This document shows, one piece after another, positions 52,465 to 64,000 of a stretch of 64,000 nt of DNA. The notes beneath the pieces were generated by a model. The model was given only the letters and a program-made list of their open reading frames with translations, made no database searches and was not told where the DNA came from. The DNA is taken from NCBI GenBank assembly GCA_949987565.1, contig OX465101.1, forward strand, positions 25,139,911-25,203,910, read 5' to 3'. Position numbers and translations under genes: made by a program. The first letter of the stretch is position 1. Each line of letters begins with the position of its first letter. This DNA comes from Luidia sarsii (lineage: Eukaryota > Echinodermata > Asteroidea > Paxillosida > Luidiidae).

Positions 52465-55400
52465 CTTTCGATCGGATCCTCTCGAGAGCATGTCAAGCTA
52501 CAGATAGGTCAATTTTCAGCTTCTGGAACGAAATAGTTTTGATGATAATGACTAGAAGGCAAAGACCATCTGACACATACCCGCTACTTGTGTTTTGTTG
52601 ACAGTCGTATTGCCGCTACACTTATTAAACCGATGGCATCAGGGTACATTTGCCTGGGCGTATTTCAGTGCAGATTTAAGGTACCTTACTAATTCTTTCG
52701 GAAATCGATTGACAAGGCCACGGGCTATGATCTAAACATAGTTTTAGCTTGAAGGTATGAATATTGAAGGCGATATTCAGGAGGAGTCATTACAAGTCTC
52801 TGCAGCGAGATTCTTTGCAGTGTATTGTAAGCGCGTCGCAATATACTTGGCTGGTGCGCCGTCGCTCAAAGAACATGCCTCCTTTGCCTTGAAATAATTC
52901 TTGAATTGAGTCTCAGATATCTTGTCTTTCGATCGGATCCTCTCGAGAGCATGTCAAGCTACAGATAGGTCAATTTTCAGACTCTGGAACGAAATAGTTT
53001 TGATGATAATGACTAGAAGGCAAAGACCGTCTGACACATACCCCCTACTTGTGTTTTGTTGACAGTCGTATTGCCGCTACACTTATTAAACCTATGGCAT
53101 CAGGGTACATTTGCCTGGGCGTATTTCAGTGCAGATTTAAGGTACCTTACTAATTCTTTCGGAAATCGATTGACAAGGCCACGGGCTATGATCTGAACAT
53201 AGTTTTAGCTTGAAGGTTTGAATATTGAAGGCGATATTCAGGAGGAGTCATTACAAGTCTCTGCAGCGAGATTCTTTGCAGTGTATTGTAAGCGCGTCGC
53301 AATATACTTGGCTGTGCGCCGTCGCTCAAAGAACATGCCTCCTTTGCCTTAAAATAATTCTTGAATTGAGTCTGAGATATCTTGTCTTTCGATCGGATCC
53401 TCTCGAGAGCATGTCAAGCTACAGATAGGTCAATTTTCAGACTCTGGAACGAAATAGTTTTGATGATAATGACTAGAAGGCGAAGACCGTCTGACACATA
53501 CCCCCTACTTGTGTTTTGTTGACAGTCGTATTGCCGCTACACTTATTAAACCGATGGCATCAGGGTACATTTGCCTGGGCGTATTTCAGTGCAGATTTAA
53601 GGTACCTTACTAATTCTTTCGGAAATCGATTGACAAGGCCACGGGCTCTGATCTGAACATAGTTTTAGCTTGAAGGTTTGAATATTGAAGGCGATAATCA
53701 GGAGGAGTCATTACAAGTCTCTGCAGCGAGATTCTTTGCAGTGTATTGTAAGCGCGTCGCAATATACTTGGCTGTGCGCCGTCGCTCAAAGAACATGCCT
53801 CCTTTGCCTTGAAATAATTCTTGAATTGAGTCTCAGATATCTTGTCTTTCGATCGGATCCTCTCGAGAGCATGTCAAGCTACAGATAGGTCAATTTTCAG
53901 ACTCTGGAACGAAATAGTTTTGATGATAATGACTAGAAGGCAAAGACCGTCTGACACATACCCCCTACTTGTGTTTTGTTGACAGTCGTATTGCCGCTAC
54001 ACTTATTAAACCGATGGCATCAGGGTACATTTGCCTGGGCGTATTTCAGTGCAGATTTAAGGTACCTTACTAATTCTTTCGGAAATCGATTGACAAGGCC
54101 AAGGGCTATGATCTGAACATAGTTTTAGCTTGAAGGTTTGAATATTGAAGGCGATATTCAGGAGGAGTCATTACAAGTCTCTGCAGCGAGATTCTATGCA
54201 GTGTATTGTAAGCGCGTCGCAATATACTTGGCTGTGCGCCGTCGCTCAAAGAACATGCCTCCTTTGCCTTGAAATAATTCTTGAATTGAGTCTCAGATAT
54301 CTTGTCTTTCGATCGGATCCTCTCGAGAGCATGTCAAGCTACAGATAGGTCAATTTTCAGACTCTGGAACGAAATAGTTTTGATGATAATGACTAGAAGG
54401 CAAAGACCATCTGACACATACCCCCTACTTGTGTATTTGTTGACAGTCGTATTGCCGCTACACTTATTAAACCGATGGCATCAGGGTACATTTGCCTGGG
54501 CGTATTTCAGTGCAGATTTAAGGTACCTTACTAATTCTTTCGGAAATCGATTGACAAGGCCACGGGCTATGATCTGAACATAGTTTTAGCTTGAAGGTTT
54601 GAATATTGAAGGCGATATTCAGGAGGAGTCATTACAAGTCTCTGCAGCGAGATTCTTTGCAGTGTATTGAAAGCGCGTCGCAATATACTTGGCTGTGCGC
54701 CGTCGCTCAAAGGACATGCCTCCTTTGCCTTAAAATAATTCTTGAATTGAGTCTCAGATATCTTGTATTTCGATCGGATCCTCTCGAGAGCATGTCAAGC
54801 TACAGATAGGTCAATTTTCAGCTTCTGGAACGAAATAGTTTTGATGATAATGACTAGAAGGCAAAGACCGTCTGACACATACCCCCTACTTGTGTTTTGT
54901 TGACAGTCGTAATGCCGCTACACTTTTTAAACCGATGGCATCAGGGTACATTTGCCTGGGCGTATTTCAGTGCAGATTTAAGGTACCTTACTAATTCTTT
55001 CGGAAATCGATTGACAAGGCCACGGGCTATGATCTGAACATAGTTTTAGCTTGAAGGTTTGAATATTGAAGGCGATATTCAGGAGGAGTCATTACAAGTC
55101 TCTGCAGCGAGATTCTTTGCAGTGTATTGTAAGCGCGTCGCAATATACTTGGCTGTGCGCCGTCGCTCAAAGGACATGCCTCCTTTGCCTTGAAATAATT
55201 TTTGAAATTGAGTCTCAGATATCTTGTCTTTCGATCGGATCCTCTCGAGAGCATGTCAAGCTACAGATAGGTCAATTTTCAGACTCTGGAACGAAATAGT
55301 TTTGATGATAATGACTAGAAGGCAAAGACCGTCTGACACATACCCCCTACTTGTGTTTTGTTGACAGTCGTATTGCCGCTACACTTATTAAACCGATGGC

Positions 55401-58235
55401 ATCAGGGTACATTTGCCTGGGCGTATTTCAGTGCAGATTTAAGGTACCTTACTAATTCTTTCGGAAATCGATTGACAAGGCCACGGGCTATGATCTGAAC
55501 ATAGTTTTAGCTTGAAGGTTTGAATATTGAAGGCGATATTCAGGAGGAGTCATTACAAGTCTCTGCAGCGAGATTCTTTGCAGTGTATTGTAAGCGCGTC
55601 GCAATATACTTGGCTGTGCGCCGTCGCTCAAAGAACATGCCTCCTTTGCCTTAAAATAATTCTTGAATTGAGTCTGAGATATCTTGTCTTTCGATCGGAT
55701 CCTCTCGAGAGCATGTCAAGCTACAGATAGGTCAATTTTCAGACTCTGGAACGAAATAGTTTTGATGATAATGACTAGAAGGCAAAGACATTCTGACACA
55801 TACCCCCTACTTGTGTATTTGTTGACAGTCGTATTGCCGCTACACTTATTAAACCGATGGCATCAGGGTACATTTGCCTGGGCGTATTTCAGTGCAGATT
55901 TAAGGTACCTTACTAATTCTTTCGGAAATCGATTGACAAGGCCACGGGCTATGATCTGAACATAGTTTTAGCTTGAAGGTTTGAATATTGAAGGCGATAT
56001 TCAGGAGGAGTCATTACAAGTCTCTGCAGCGAGATTCTTTGCAGTGTATTGAAAGCGCGTCGCAATATACTTGGCTGTGCGCCGTCGCTCAAAGGACATG
56101 CCTCCTTTGCCTTAAAATAATTCTTGAATTGAGTCTCAGATATCTTGTCTTTCGATCGGATCCTCTCGAGAGCATGTCAAGCTACAGATAGGTCAATTTT
56201 CAGCTTCTGGAACGAAATAGTTTTGATGATAATGACTAGAAGGCAAAGACCATCTGACACATACCCGCTACTTGTGTTTTGTTGACAGTCGTATTGCCGC
56301 TACACTTATTAAACCGATGGCATCAGGGTACATTTGCCTGGGCGTATTTCAGTGCAGATTTAAGGTACCTTACTAATTCTTTCGGAAATCGATTGACAAG
56401 GCCACGGGCTATGATCTAAACATAGTTTTAGCTTGAAGGTATGAATATTGAAGGCGATATTCAGGAGGAGTCATTACAAGTCTCTGCAGCGAGATTCTTT
56501 GCAGTGTATCGTAAGTGCGTCGCAATTTACTTGGCTGTGCGCCGTCGCTCAAAGAACATGCCTCCTTTGCCTTAAAATAATTCTTGAATTGAGTCTCAGA
56601 TATCTTGTCTTTCGATCGGATCCTCTCGAGAGCATGTCAAGCTACAGATAGGTCAATTTTCAGACTCTGGAACGAAATAGTTTTGAGGATAAAGACTAGA
56701 AGGCAAAGACTGTCTGACACATACCCCCTACTTGTGTTGTGTTGACAGTCGTATTGTCGCTACACTTATTAAACCGATGGCATCAGGGTACATTTGCCTG
56801 GGCGTATTTCAGTGCAGATTTAAGGTACCTTACTAATTCTTTCGGAAATCGATTGACAAGGCCACGGGCTATGATCTGAACATAGTTTTAGCTTGAAGGT
56901 TTGAATATTGAAGGCTATTTTCAGGAGGAGTCATTACAAGTCTCTGCAGCGAGATTCTTTGCAGTGTATTGTAAGCGCGTCGCAATATACTTGGCTGTGC
57001 GCCGTCGCTCAAAGAACATGCCTCCTTTGCCTTAAAATAATTCTTGAATTGAGTCTCAGATATCTTGTCTTTCGATCGGATCCTCTCGAGAGCATGTCAA
57101 GCTACAGATAGGTCAATTTTCAGACTCTGGAACGAAATAGTTTTGATGATAATGACTAGAAGGCAAAGACCGTCTGACACATACCCCCTACTTGTGTATT
57201 TGTTGACAGTCGTATTGCCGCTACACTTATTAAACCGATGGCATCAGGGTACATTTGCCTGGGCGTATTTCAGTGCAGATTTAAGGTACCTTACTAATTC
57301 TTTCGGAAATCGATTGACAAGGCCACGGGCTATGATCTGAACATAGTTTTAGCTTGAAGGTTTGAATATTGAAGGCGATATTCAGGAGGAGTCATTACAA
57401 GTCTCTGCAGCGAGATTCTTTGCAGTGTATTGTAAGCGCGTCGCAATATACTTGGCTGTGCGCCGTCGCTCAAAGGACATGCCTCCTTTGCCTTGAAATA
57501 ATTTTTGAAATTGAGTCTCAGATATCTTGTCTTTCGATCGGATCCTCTCGAGAGCATGTCAAGCTACAGATAGGTCAATTTTCAGACTCTGGAACGAAAT
57601 AGTTTTGATGATAATGACTAGAAGGCAAAGACCGTCTGACACATACCCCCTACTTGTGTTTTGTTGACAGTCGTATTGCCGCTACACTTATTAAACCGAT
57701 GGCATCAGGGTACATTTGCCTGGGCGTATTTCAGTGCAGATTTAAGGTACCTTACTAATTCTTTCGGAAATCGATTGACAAGGCCACGGGCTATGATCTG
57801 AACATAGTTTTAGCTTGAAGGTTTGAATATTGAAGGCGATATTCAGGAGGAGTCATTACAAGTCTCTGCAGCGAGATTCTTTGCAGTGTATTGTAAGCGC
57901 GTCGCAATATACTTGGCTGTGCGCCGTCGCTCAAAGAACATGCCTCCTTTGCCTTAAAATAATTCTTGAATTGAGTCTGAGATATCTTGTCTTTCGATCG
58001 GATCCTCTCGAGAGCATGTCAAGCTACAGATAGGTCAATTTTCAGACTCTGGAACGAAATAGTTTTGATGATAATGACTAGAAGGCGAAGACCGTCTGAC
58101 ACATACCCCCTACTTGTGTTTTGTTGACAGTCGTATTGCCGCTACACTTATTAAACCGATGGCATCAGGGTACATTTGCCTGGGCGTATTTCAGTGCAGA
58201 TTTAAGGTACCTTACTAATTCTTTCGGAAATCGAT

Positions 58236-58245
58236 TGACACGGGC
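58236..58245 (+). other. 6-bp deletion in one monomer of duplication copy 2
   Basis: GATTGACACGGG stands where the paralogous unit has GATTGACAAGGCCACGGG. The missing six bases lie between two CA dinucleotides, consistent with slippage across a 2-bp direct repeat. Copy 1 of the large duplication lacks the deletion, so it arose after that duplication. It shortens the interval between monomers here to 454 bp. Confidence 0.85.
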
Positions 58246-59036
58246 TCTGATCTGAACATAGTTTTAGCTTGAAGGTTTGAATATTGAAGGCGATAATCAG
58301 GAGGAGTCATTACAAGTCTCTGCAGCGAGATTCTTTGCAGTGTATTGTAAGCGCGTCGCAATATACTTGGCTGTGCGCCGTCGCTCAAAGGACATGCCTC
58401 CTTTGCCTTGAAATAATTCTTGAATTGAGTCTCAGATATCTTGTCTTTCGATCGGATCCTCTCGAGAGCATGTCAAGCTACAGATAGGTCAATTTTCAGA
58501 CTCTGGAACGAAATAGTTTTGATGATAATGACTAGAAGGCAAAGACCGTCTGACACATACCCCCTACTTGTGTTTTGTTGACAGTCGTATTGCCGCTACA
58601 CTTATTAAACCGATGGCATCAGGGTACATTTGCCTGGGCGTATTTCAGTGCAGATTTAAGGTACCTTACTAATTCTTTCGGAAATCGATTGACAAGGCCA
58701 AGGGCTATGATCTGAACATAGTTTTAGCTTGAAGGTTTGAATATTGAAGGCGATATTCAGGAGGAGTCATTACAAGTCTCTGCAGCGAGATTCTTTGCAG
58801 TGTATTGTAAGCGCGTCGCAATATACTTGGCTGTGCGCCGTCGCTCAAAGAACATGCCTCCTTTGCCTTGAAATAATTCTTGAATTGAGTCTCAGATATC
58901 TTGTCTTTCGATCGGATCCTCTCGAGAGCATGTCAAGCTACAGATAGGTCAATTTTCAGACTCTGGAACGAAATAGTTTTGATGATAATGACTAGAAGGC
59001 AAAGACCGTCTGACACATACCCCCTACTTGTGTATT

Positions 59037-62000
59037 TGTTGACAGTCGTATTGCCGCTACACTTATTAAACCGATGGCATCAGGGTACATTTGCCTGGGC
59101 GTATTTCAGTGCAGATTTAAGGTACCTTACTAATTCTTTCGGAAATCGATTGACAAGGCCACGGGCTATGATCTGAACATAGTTTTAGCTTGAAGGTTTG
59201 AATATTGAAGGCGATATTCAGGAGGAGTCATTACAAGTCTCTGCAGCGAGATTCTTTGCAGTGTATTGAAAGCGCGTCGCAATATACTTGGCTGTGCGCC
59301 GTCGCTCAAAGGACATGCCTCCTTTGCCTTAAAATAATTCTTGAATTGAGTCTCAGATATCTTGTATTTCGATCGGATCCTCTCGAGAGCATGTCAAGCT
59401 ACAGATAGGTCAATTTTCAGCTTCTGGAACGAAATAGTTTTGATGATAATGACTAGAAGGCAAAGACCATCTGACACATACCCGCTACTTGTGTTTTGTT
59501 GACAGTCGTATTGCCGCTACACTTATTAAACCGATGGCATCAGGGTACATTTGCCTGGGCGTATTTCAGTGCAGATTTAAGGTACCTTACTAATTCTTTC
59601 GGAAATCGATTGACAAGGCCACGGGCTCTGATCTGAACATATTTTTAGCTTGAAGGTTTGAATATTGAAGGCGATATTCAGGAGGAGTCATTACAAGTCT
59701 CTGCAGCGAGATTCTTTGCGGTGTATTGTAAGCGCGTCGCAATATACTTGGCTGTGCGCCGTCGCTCAAAGAACATGCCTCCTTTGCCTTGAAATAATTC
59801 TTGAATTGAGTCTCAGATATCTTGTCTTTCGATCGGATCCTCTCGAGAGCATGTCAAGCTACAGATAGGTCAATTTTCAGACTCTGGAACGAAATAGTTT
59901 TGATGATAATGACTAGAAGGCAAAGACCGTCTGACACATACCCCCTACTTGTGTTTTGTTGACAGTCGTATTGCCGCTACACTTATTAAACCGATGGCAT
60001 CAGGGTACATTTGCCTGGGCGTATTTCAGTGCAGATTTAAGGTACCTTACTAATTCTTTCGGAAATCGATTGACAAGGCCAAGGGCTATGATCTGAACAT
60101 AGTTTTAGCTTGAAGGTTTGAATATTGAAGGCGATATTCAGGAGGAGTCATTACAAGTCTCTGCAGCGAGATTCTTTGCAGTGTATTGTAAGCGCGTCGC
60201 AATATACTTGGCTGTGCGCCGTCGCTCAAAGAACATGCCTCCTTTGCCTTGAAATAATTCTTGAATTGAGTCTCAGATATCTTGTCTTTCGATCGGATCC
60301 TCTCGAGAGCATGTCAAGCTACAGATAGGTCAATTTTCAGACTCTGGAACGAAATAGTTTTGATGATAATGACTAGAAGGCAAAGACCGTCTGACACATA
60401 CCCCCTACTTGTGTATTTGTTGACAGTCGTATTGCCGCTACACTTATTAAACCGATGGCATCAGGGTACATTTGCCTGGGCGTATTTCAGTGCAGATTTA
60501 AGGTACCTTACTAATTCTTTCGGAAATCGATTGACAAGGCCACGGGCTATGATCTGAACATAGTTTTAGCTTGAAGGTTTGAATATTGAAGGCGATATTC
60601 AGGAGGAGTCATTACAAGTCTCTGCAGCGAGATTCTTTGCAGTGTATTGAAAGCGCGTCGCAATATACTTGGCTGTGCGCCGTCGCTCAAAGGACATGCC
60701 TCCTTTGCCTTAAAATAATTCTTGAATTGAGTCTCAGATATCTTGTCTTTCGATCGGATCCTCTCGAGAGCATGTCAAGCTACAGATAGGTCAATTTTCA
60801 GCTTCTGGAACGAAATAGTTTTGATGATAATGACTAGAAGGCAAAGACCATCTGACACATACCCGCTACTTGTGTTTTGTTGACAGTCGTATTGCCGCTA
60901 CACATATTAAACCGATGGCATCAGGGTACATTTGCCTGGGCGTATTTCAGTGCAGATTTAAGGTACCTTACTAATTCTTTCGGAAATCGATTGACAAGGC
61001 CACGGGCTATGATCTGAACATAGTTTTAGCTTGAAGGTTTGAATATTGAAGGCTATTTTCAGGAGGAGTCATTACAAGTCTCTGCAGCGGGATTCTTTGC
61101 AGTGTATTGTAAGCGCGTCGCAATATACTTGGCTGTGCGCCGTCGCTCAAAGAACATGCCTCCTTTGCCTTAAAATAATTCTTGAATTGAGTCTCAGATA
61201 TCTTGTCTTTCGATCGGATCCTCTCGAGAGCATGTCAAGCTACAGATAGGTCAATTTTCAGACTCTGGAACGAAATAGTTTTGATGATAATGACTAGAAG
61301 GCAAAGACCGTCTGACACATACCCCCTACTTGTGTATTTGTTGACAGTCGTATTGCCGCTACACTTATTAAACCGATGGCATCAGGGTACATTTGCCTGG
61401 GCGTATTTCAGTGCAGATTTAAGGTACCTTACTAATTCTTTCGGAAATCGATTGACAAGGCCACGGGCTATGATCTGAACATAGTTTTAGCTTGAAGGTT
61501 TGAATATTGAAGGCGATATTCAGGAGGAGTCATTACAAGTCTCTGCAGCGAGATTCTTTGCAGTGTATTGTAAGCGCGTCGCAATATACTTGGATGTGCG
61601 CCGTCGCTCAAAGGACATGACTCCTTTGCCTTAAAATAATTCTTGAATTGAGTCTCAGATATCTTGTCTTTCGATCGGATCCTCTCGAGATTATGTCAAG
61701 CTACAGATAGGTCAATTTTCAGCTTCTGGAACGAAATAGTTTTGATGATAATGACTAGAAGGCAAACACATTCTGACACATACCCCCTACTTGTGTTGTG
61801 TTGACAGTCGTATTGCCGCTACACTTATTAAACCGATGGCATCAGGGTACATTTGCCTGGGCGTATTTCAGTGCAGATTTAAGGTACCTTACTAATTCTT
61901 TCGGAAATCGATTGACAAGGCCACGGGCTATGATCTGAACATAGTTTTAGCTTGAAGGTTTGAATATTGAAGGCGATATTCAGGAGGAGTCATTACAAGT

Positions 62001-63563
62001 CTCTGCAGCGAGATTCTTTGCAGTGTATTGAAAGCGCGTCGCAATATACTTGGCTGTGCGCCGTCGCTCAAAGGACATGCCTCCTTTGCCTTAAAATAAT
62101 TCTTGAATTGAGTCTCAGATATCTTGTATTTCGATCGGATCCTCTCGAGAGCATGTCAAGCTACAGATAGGTCAATTTTCAGCTTCTGGAACGAAATAGT
62201 TTTGATGATAATGACTAGAAGGCAAAGACCATCTGACACATACCCGCTACTTGTGTTTTGTTGACAGTCGTATTGCCGCTACACTTATTAAACCGATGGC
62301 ATCAGGGTACATTTGCCTGGGCGTATTTCAGTGCAGATTTAAGGTACCTTACTAATTCTTTCGGAAATCGATTGACAAGGCCACGGGCTCTGATCTGAAC
62401 ATATTTTTAGCTTGAAGGTTTGAATATTGAAGGCGATATTCAGGAGGAGTCATTACAAGTCTCTGCAGCGAGATTCTTTGCGGTGTATTGTAAGCGCGTC
62501 GCAATATACTTGGCTGTGCGCCGTCGCTCAAAGAACATGCCTCCTTTGCCTTGAAATAATTCTTGAATTGAGTCTCAGATATCTTGTCTTTCGATCGGAT
62601 CCTCTCGAGAGCATGTCAAGCTACAGATAGGTCAATTTTCAGACTCTGGAACGAAATAGTTTTGATGATAATGACTAGAAGGCAAAGACCGTCTGACACA
62701 TACCCCCTACTTGTGTTTTGTTGACAGTCGTATTGCCGCTACACTTATTAAACCGATGGCATCAGGGTACATTTGCCTGGGCGTATTTCAGTGCAGATTT
62801 AAGGTACCTTACTAATTCTTTCGGAAATCGATTGACAAGGCCAAGGGCTATGATCTGAACATAGTTTTAGCTTGAAGGTTTGAATATTGAAGGCGATATT
62901 CAGGAGGAGTCATTACAAGTCTCTGCAGCGAGATTCTTTGCAGTGTATTGTAAGCGCGTCGCAATATACTTGGCTGTGCGCCGTCGCTCAAAGAACATGC
63001 CTCCTTTGCCTTGAAATAATTCTTGAATTGAGTCTCAGATATCTTGTCTTTCGATCGGATCCTCTCGAGAGCATGTCAAGCTACAGATAGGTCAATTTTC
63101 AGACTCTGGAACGAAATAGTTTTGATGATAATGACTAGAAGGCAAAGACCGTCTGACACATACCCCCTACTTGTGTATTTGTTGACAGTCGTATTGCCGC
63201 TACACTTATTAAACCGATGGCATCAGGGTACATTTGCCTGGGCGTATTTCAGTGCAGATTTAAGGTACCTTACTAATTCTTTCGGAAATCGATTGACAAG
63301 GCCACGGGCTATGATCTGAACATAGTTTTAGCTTGAAGGTTTGAATATTGAAGGCGATATTCAGGAGGAGTCATTACAAGTCTCTGCAGCGAGATTCTTT
63401 GCAGTGTATTGAAAGCGCGTCGCAATATACTTGGCTGTGCGCCGTCGCTCAAAGGACATGCCTCCTTTGCCTTAAAATAATTCTTGAATTGAGTCTCAGA
63501 TATCTTGTCTTTCGATCGGATCCTCTCGAGAGCATGTCAAGCTACAGATAGGTCAATTTTCAG
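59037..63563 (+). repeat. Second instance of the hexamer tandem, right-truncated
   Basis: One full 2,762-bp hexamer (59,037–61,798) is followed by a partial one (61,799–63,563). The marks are as for 46,612–52,464. The A at 60,904 matches 48,479, not 51,241, so the first hexamer here descends from the first hexamer of the other instance. Confidence 0.8.
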
Positions 63564-63976
63564 ACTCTGGAACGAAATAGTTTTGAGGATAAAGACTAGA
63601 AGGCAAAGACCATCTGACACATACCCCCTACTTGTGTATTTGTTGACAGTCGTATTGCCGCTACACTTATTAAACCGATGGCATCAGGGTACATTTGCCT
63701 GGGCGTATTTCAGTGCAGATTTAAGGTACCTTACTATTCTTTCGGAAATCGATTGACAGGGCCACGGGCTATGATCTGAACATAGTTTTAGCTTGAAGGT
63801 TTGAATATTGAAGGCGATATTCAGGAGGAGTCATTACAAGTCTCTGCAGCGAGATTCTTTGCAGTGTATTGTAAGCGCGTCGCAATATACTTGGCTGTGC
63901 GCCGTCGCTCAAAGAACATGCCTCCTTTGCCTTGAAATAATTCTTGAATTGAGTCTCAGATATCTTGTCTTTCGAT
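63517..63976 (+). repeat. Last complete monomer, chimeric
   Basis: This unit combines GAGGATAAAGAC (alpha) with GACCATCTG (gamma) and GTGTATTTG (beta), a combination not seen elsewhere. It also has TTACTATTC, one base short of TTACTAATTC, and GATTGACAGGGCC instead of GATTGACAAGGCC. Its +1 and -1 changes cancel, giving 460 bp. It lies at the right edge of the large duplication and probably contains an exchange junction. Confidence 0.8.
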
Positions 63977-64000
63977 CGGATCCTCTCGAGAGCATGTCAA
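63977..64000 (+). repeat. Partial monomer at the window end
   Basis: The first 24 bases of the next unit are present (CGGATCCTCTCGAG and following). The array is cut by the window edge, not by a biological boundary. Confidence 0.95.

Larger units (their letters stand above)
52758..63563 (+). repeat. Large duplication, copy 2
   Basis: This is the second copy of 40,327–51,138, head to tail with it and 10,806 bp long. It differs by the loss of six bases near 58,240 and one substitution noticed at 54,755. Offsets are 12,431 bp before the deletion and 12,425 bp after it. The very low divergence implies recent copying, or an assembly artefact if long reads do not support it. Confidence 0.85.
1..64000 (+). 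repeat. Satellite DNA array, ~460-bp monomer, 139 copies head to tail
   Basis: The same ~460-bp unit recurs from the first to the last base, always in the same orientation. Taking the CGGATCC site as the phase, complete monomers fill 1–63,976 and a 24-bp fragment ends the window. Almost all units are 460 or 461 bp; exceptions are a 464-bp interval near 33,950 and a 454-bp interval near 58,240. By eye, monomers differ from one another at a few percent of positions or less. One counted monomer is 42% GC. No foreign insertion, inverted monomer or unique sequence interrupts the array. Long homogeneous arrays of this kind are typical of eukaryotic heterochromatin, so centromeric, pericentromeric or subtelomeric location is inferred. 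Some lower dipterans use long complex satellites at telomeres, so a chromosome end is also possible. I do not recognise the family. The array continues beyond both window ends. Confidence 0.98.

Noticed and set aside
1..64000. CRISPR array or phage/prokaryotic repeat system
   Set aside because: The repeat is 460 bp with no unique spacers and no associated genes. All sequence belongs to the monomer itself.
1..64000. rDNA spacer subrepeats or a coding minisatellite
   Set aside because: No rRNA sequence or long in-frame repeat appears anywhere in 64 kb. Spacer subrepeat arrays would normally be interrupted by rRNA genes within this length.

Overview
The whole 64 kb window is one uninterrupted satellite-DNA array. 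A single monomer of about 460 bp is repeated head to tail, always in the same orientation. I count 139 complete monomers (1–63,976, mean length 460.26 bp) plus the first 24 bp of another. I see no protein-coding gene, RNA gene, transposon, CRISPR array or unique sequence. This organisation points to eukaryotic heterochromatin (centromeric, pericentromeric or subtelomeric). I do not recognise the satellite family and cannot name the species. The monomer is about 42% GC and carries roughly 20 CpG dinucleotides in 460 bp, close to chance expectation. That weakly favours a lineage without heavy germline CpG methylation, such as many insects or nematodes, over a mammal or a flowering plant.

Monomers differ at a limited set of diagnostic sites and fall into recurring classes, here called alpha, beta, gamma, delta, epsilon and zeta. 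Length changes are few: 30 monomers with a +1 change in the GTGTATTTG site, 7 with a +1 change giving TTTTTGAAATTG, 2 with an extra G, one 4-bp insertion, one 6-bp deletion and one 1-bp deletion.

Layout from left to right. 1–7.9 kb: alpha-rich mixture with a 1,381-bp trimer duplicated at 1,738–4,541. 7.9–12.3 kb: a pentamer duplicated at a 2,301-bp offset. 12.0–16.1 kb: mostly single-class delta-like monomers. 15.9–24.7 kb: four cycles of a higher-order repeat based on a 4-mer, three of them enlarged to 5-mers. 25.0–33.3 kb: three cycles of another pentamer (2,300 bp). 33.3–40.3 kb: a patchwork sharing blocks with both sides. 40.3–63.6 kb: about 10.8 kb present twice at a 12,431-bp offset (27 monomers), nearly identical, with a hexamer (2,762 bp) tandem duplication nested inside. 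The last monomer is chimeric.

No gene system operates here. The content is a record of satellite evolution by unequal exchange or copying between misaligned monomers, at scales from 1 to 27 monomers. Within the monomer the features that stand out are a chain of three palindromes overlapping by one base, a 12-bp palindrome, a 9-bp stem-loop whose common variants all fall in the loop, and two segments that lack common variants. Whether any of these bind proteins or matter in a transcript cannot be decided from sequence alone. All duplication boundaries and counts were read by eye, and an assembly error cannot be excluded for the large near-identical copies.
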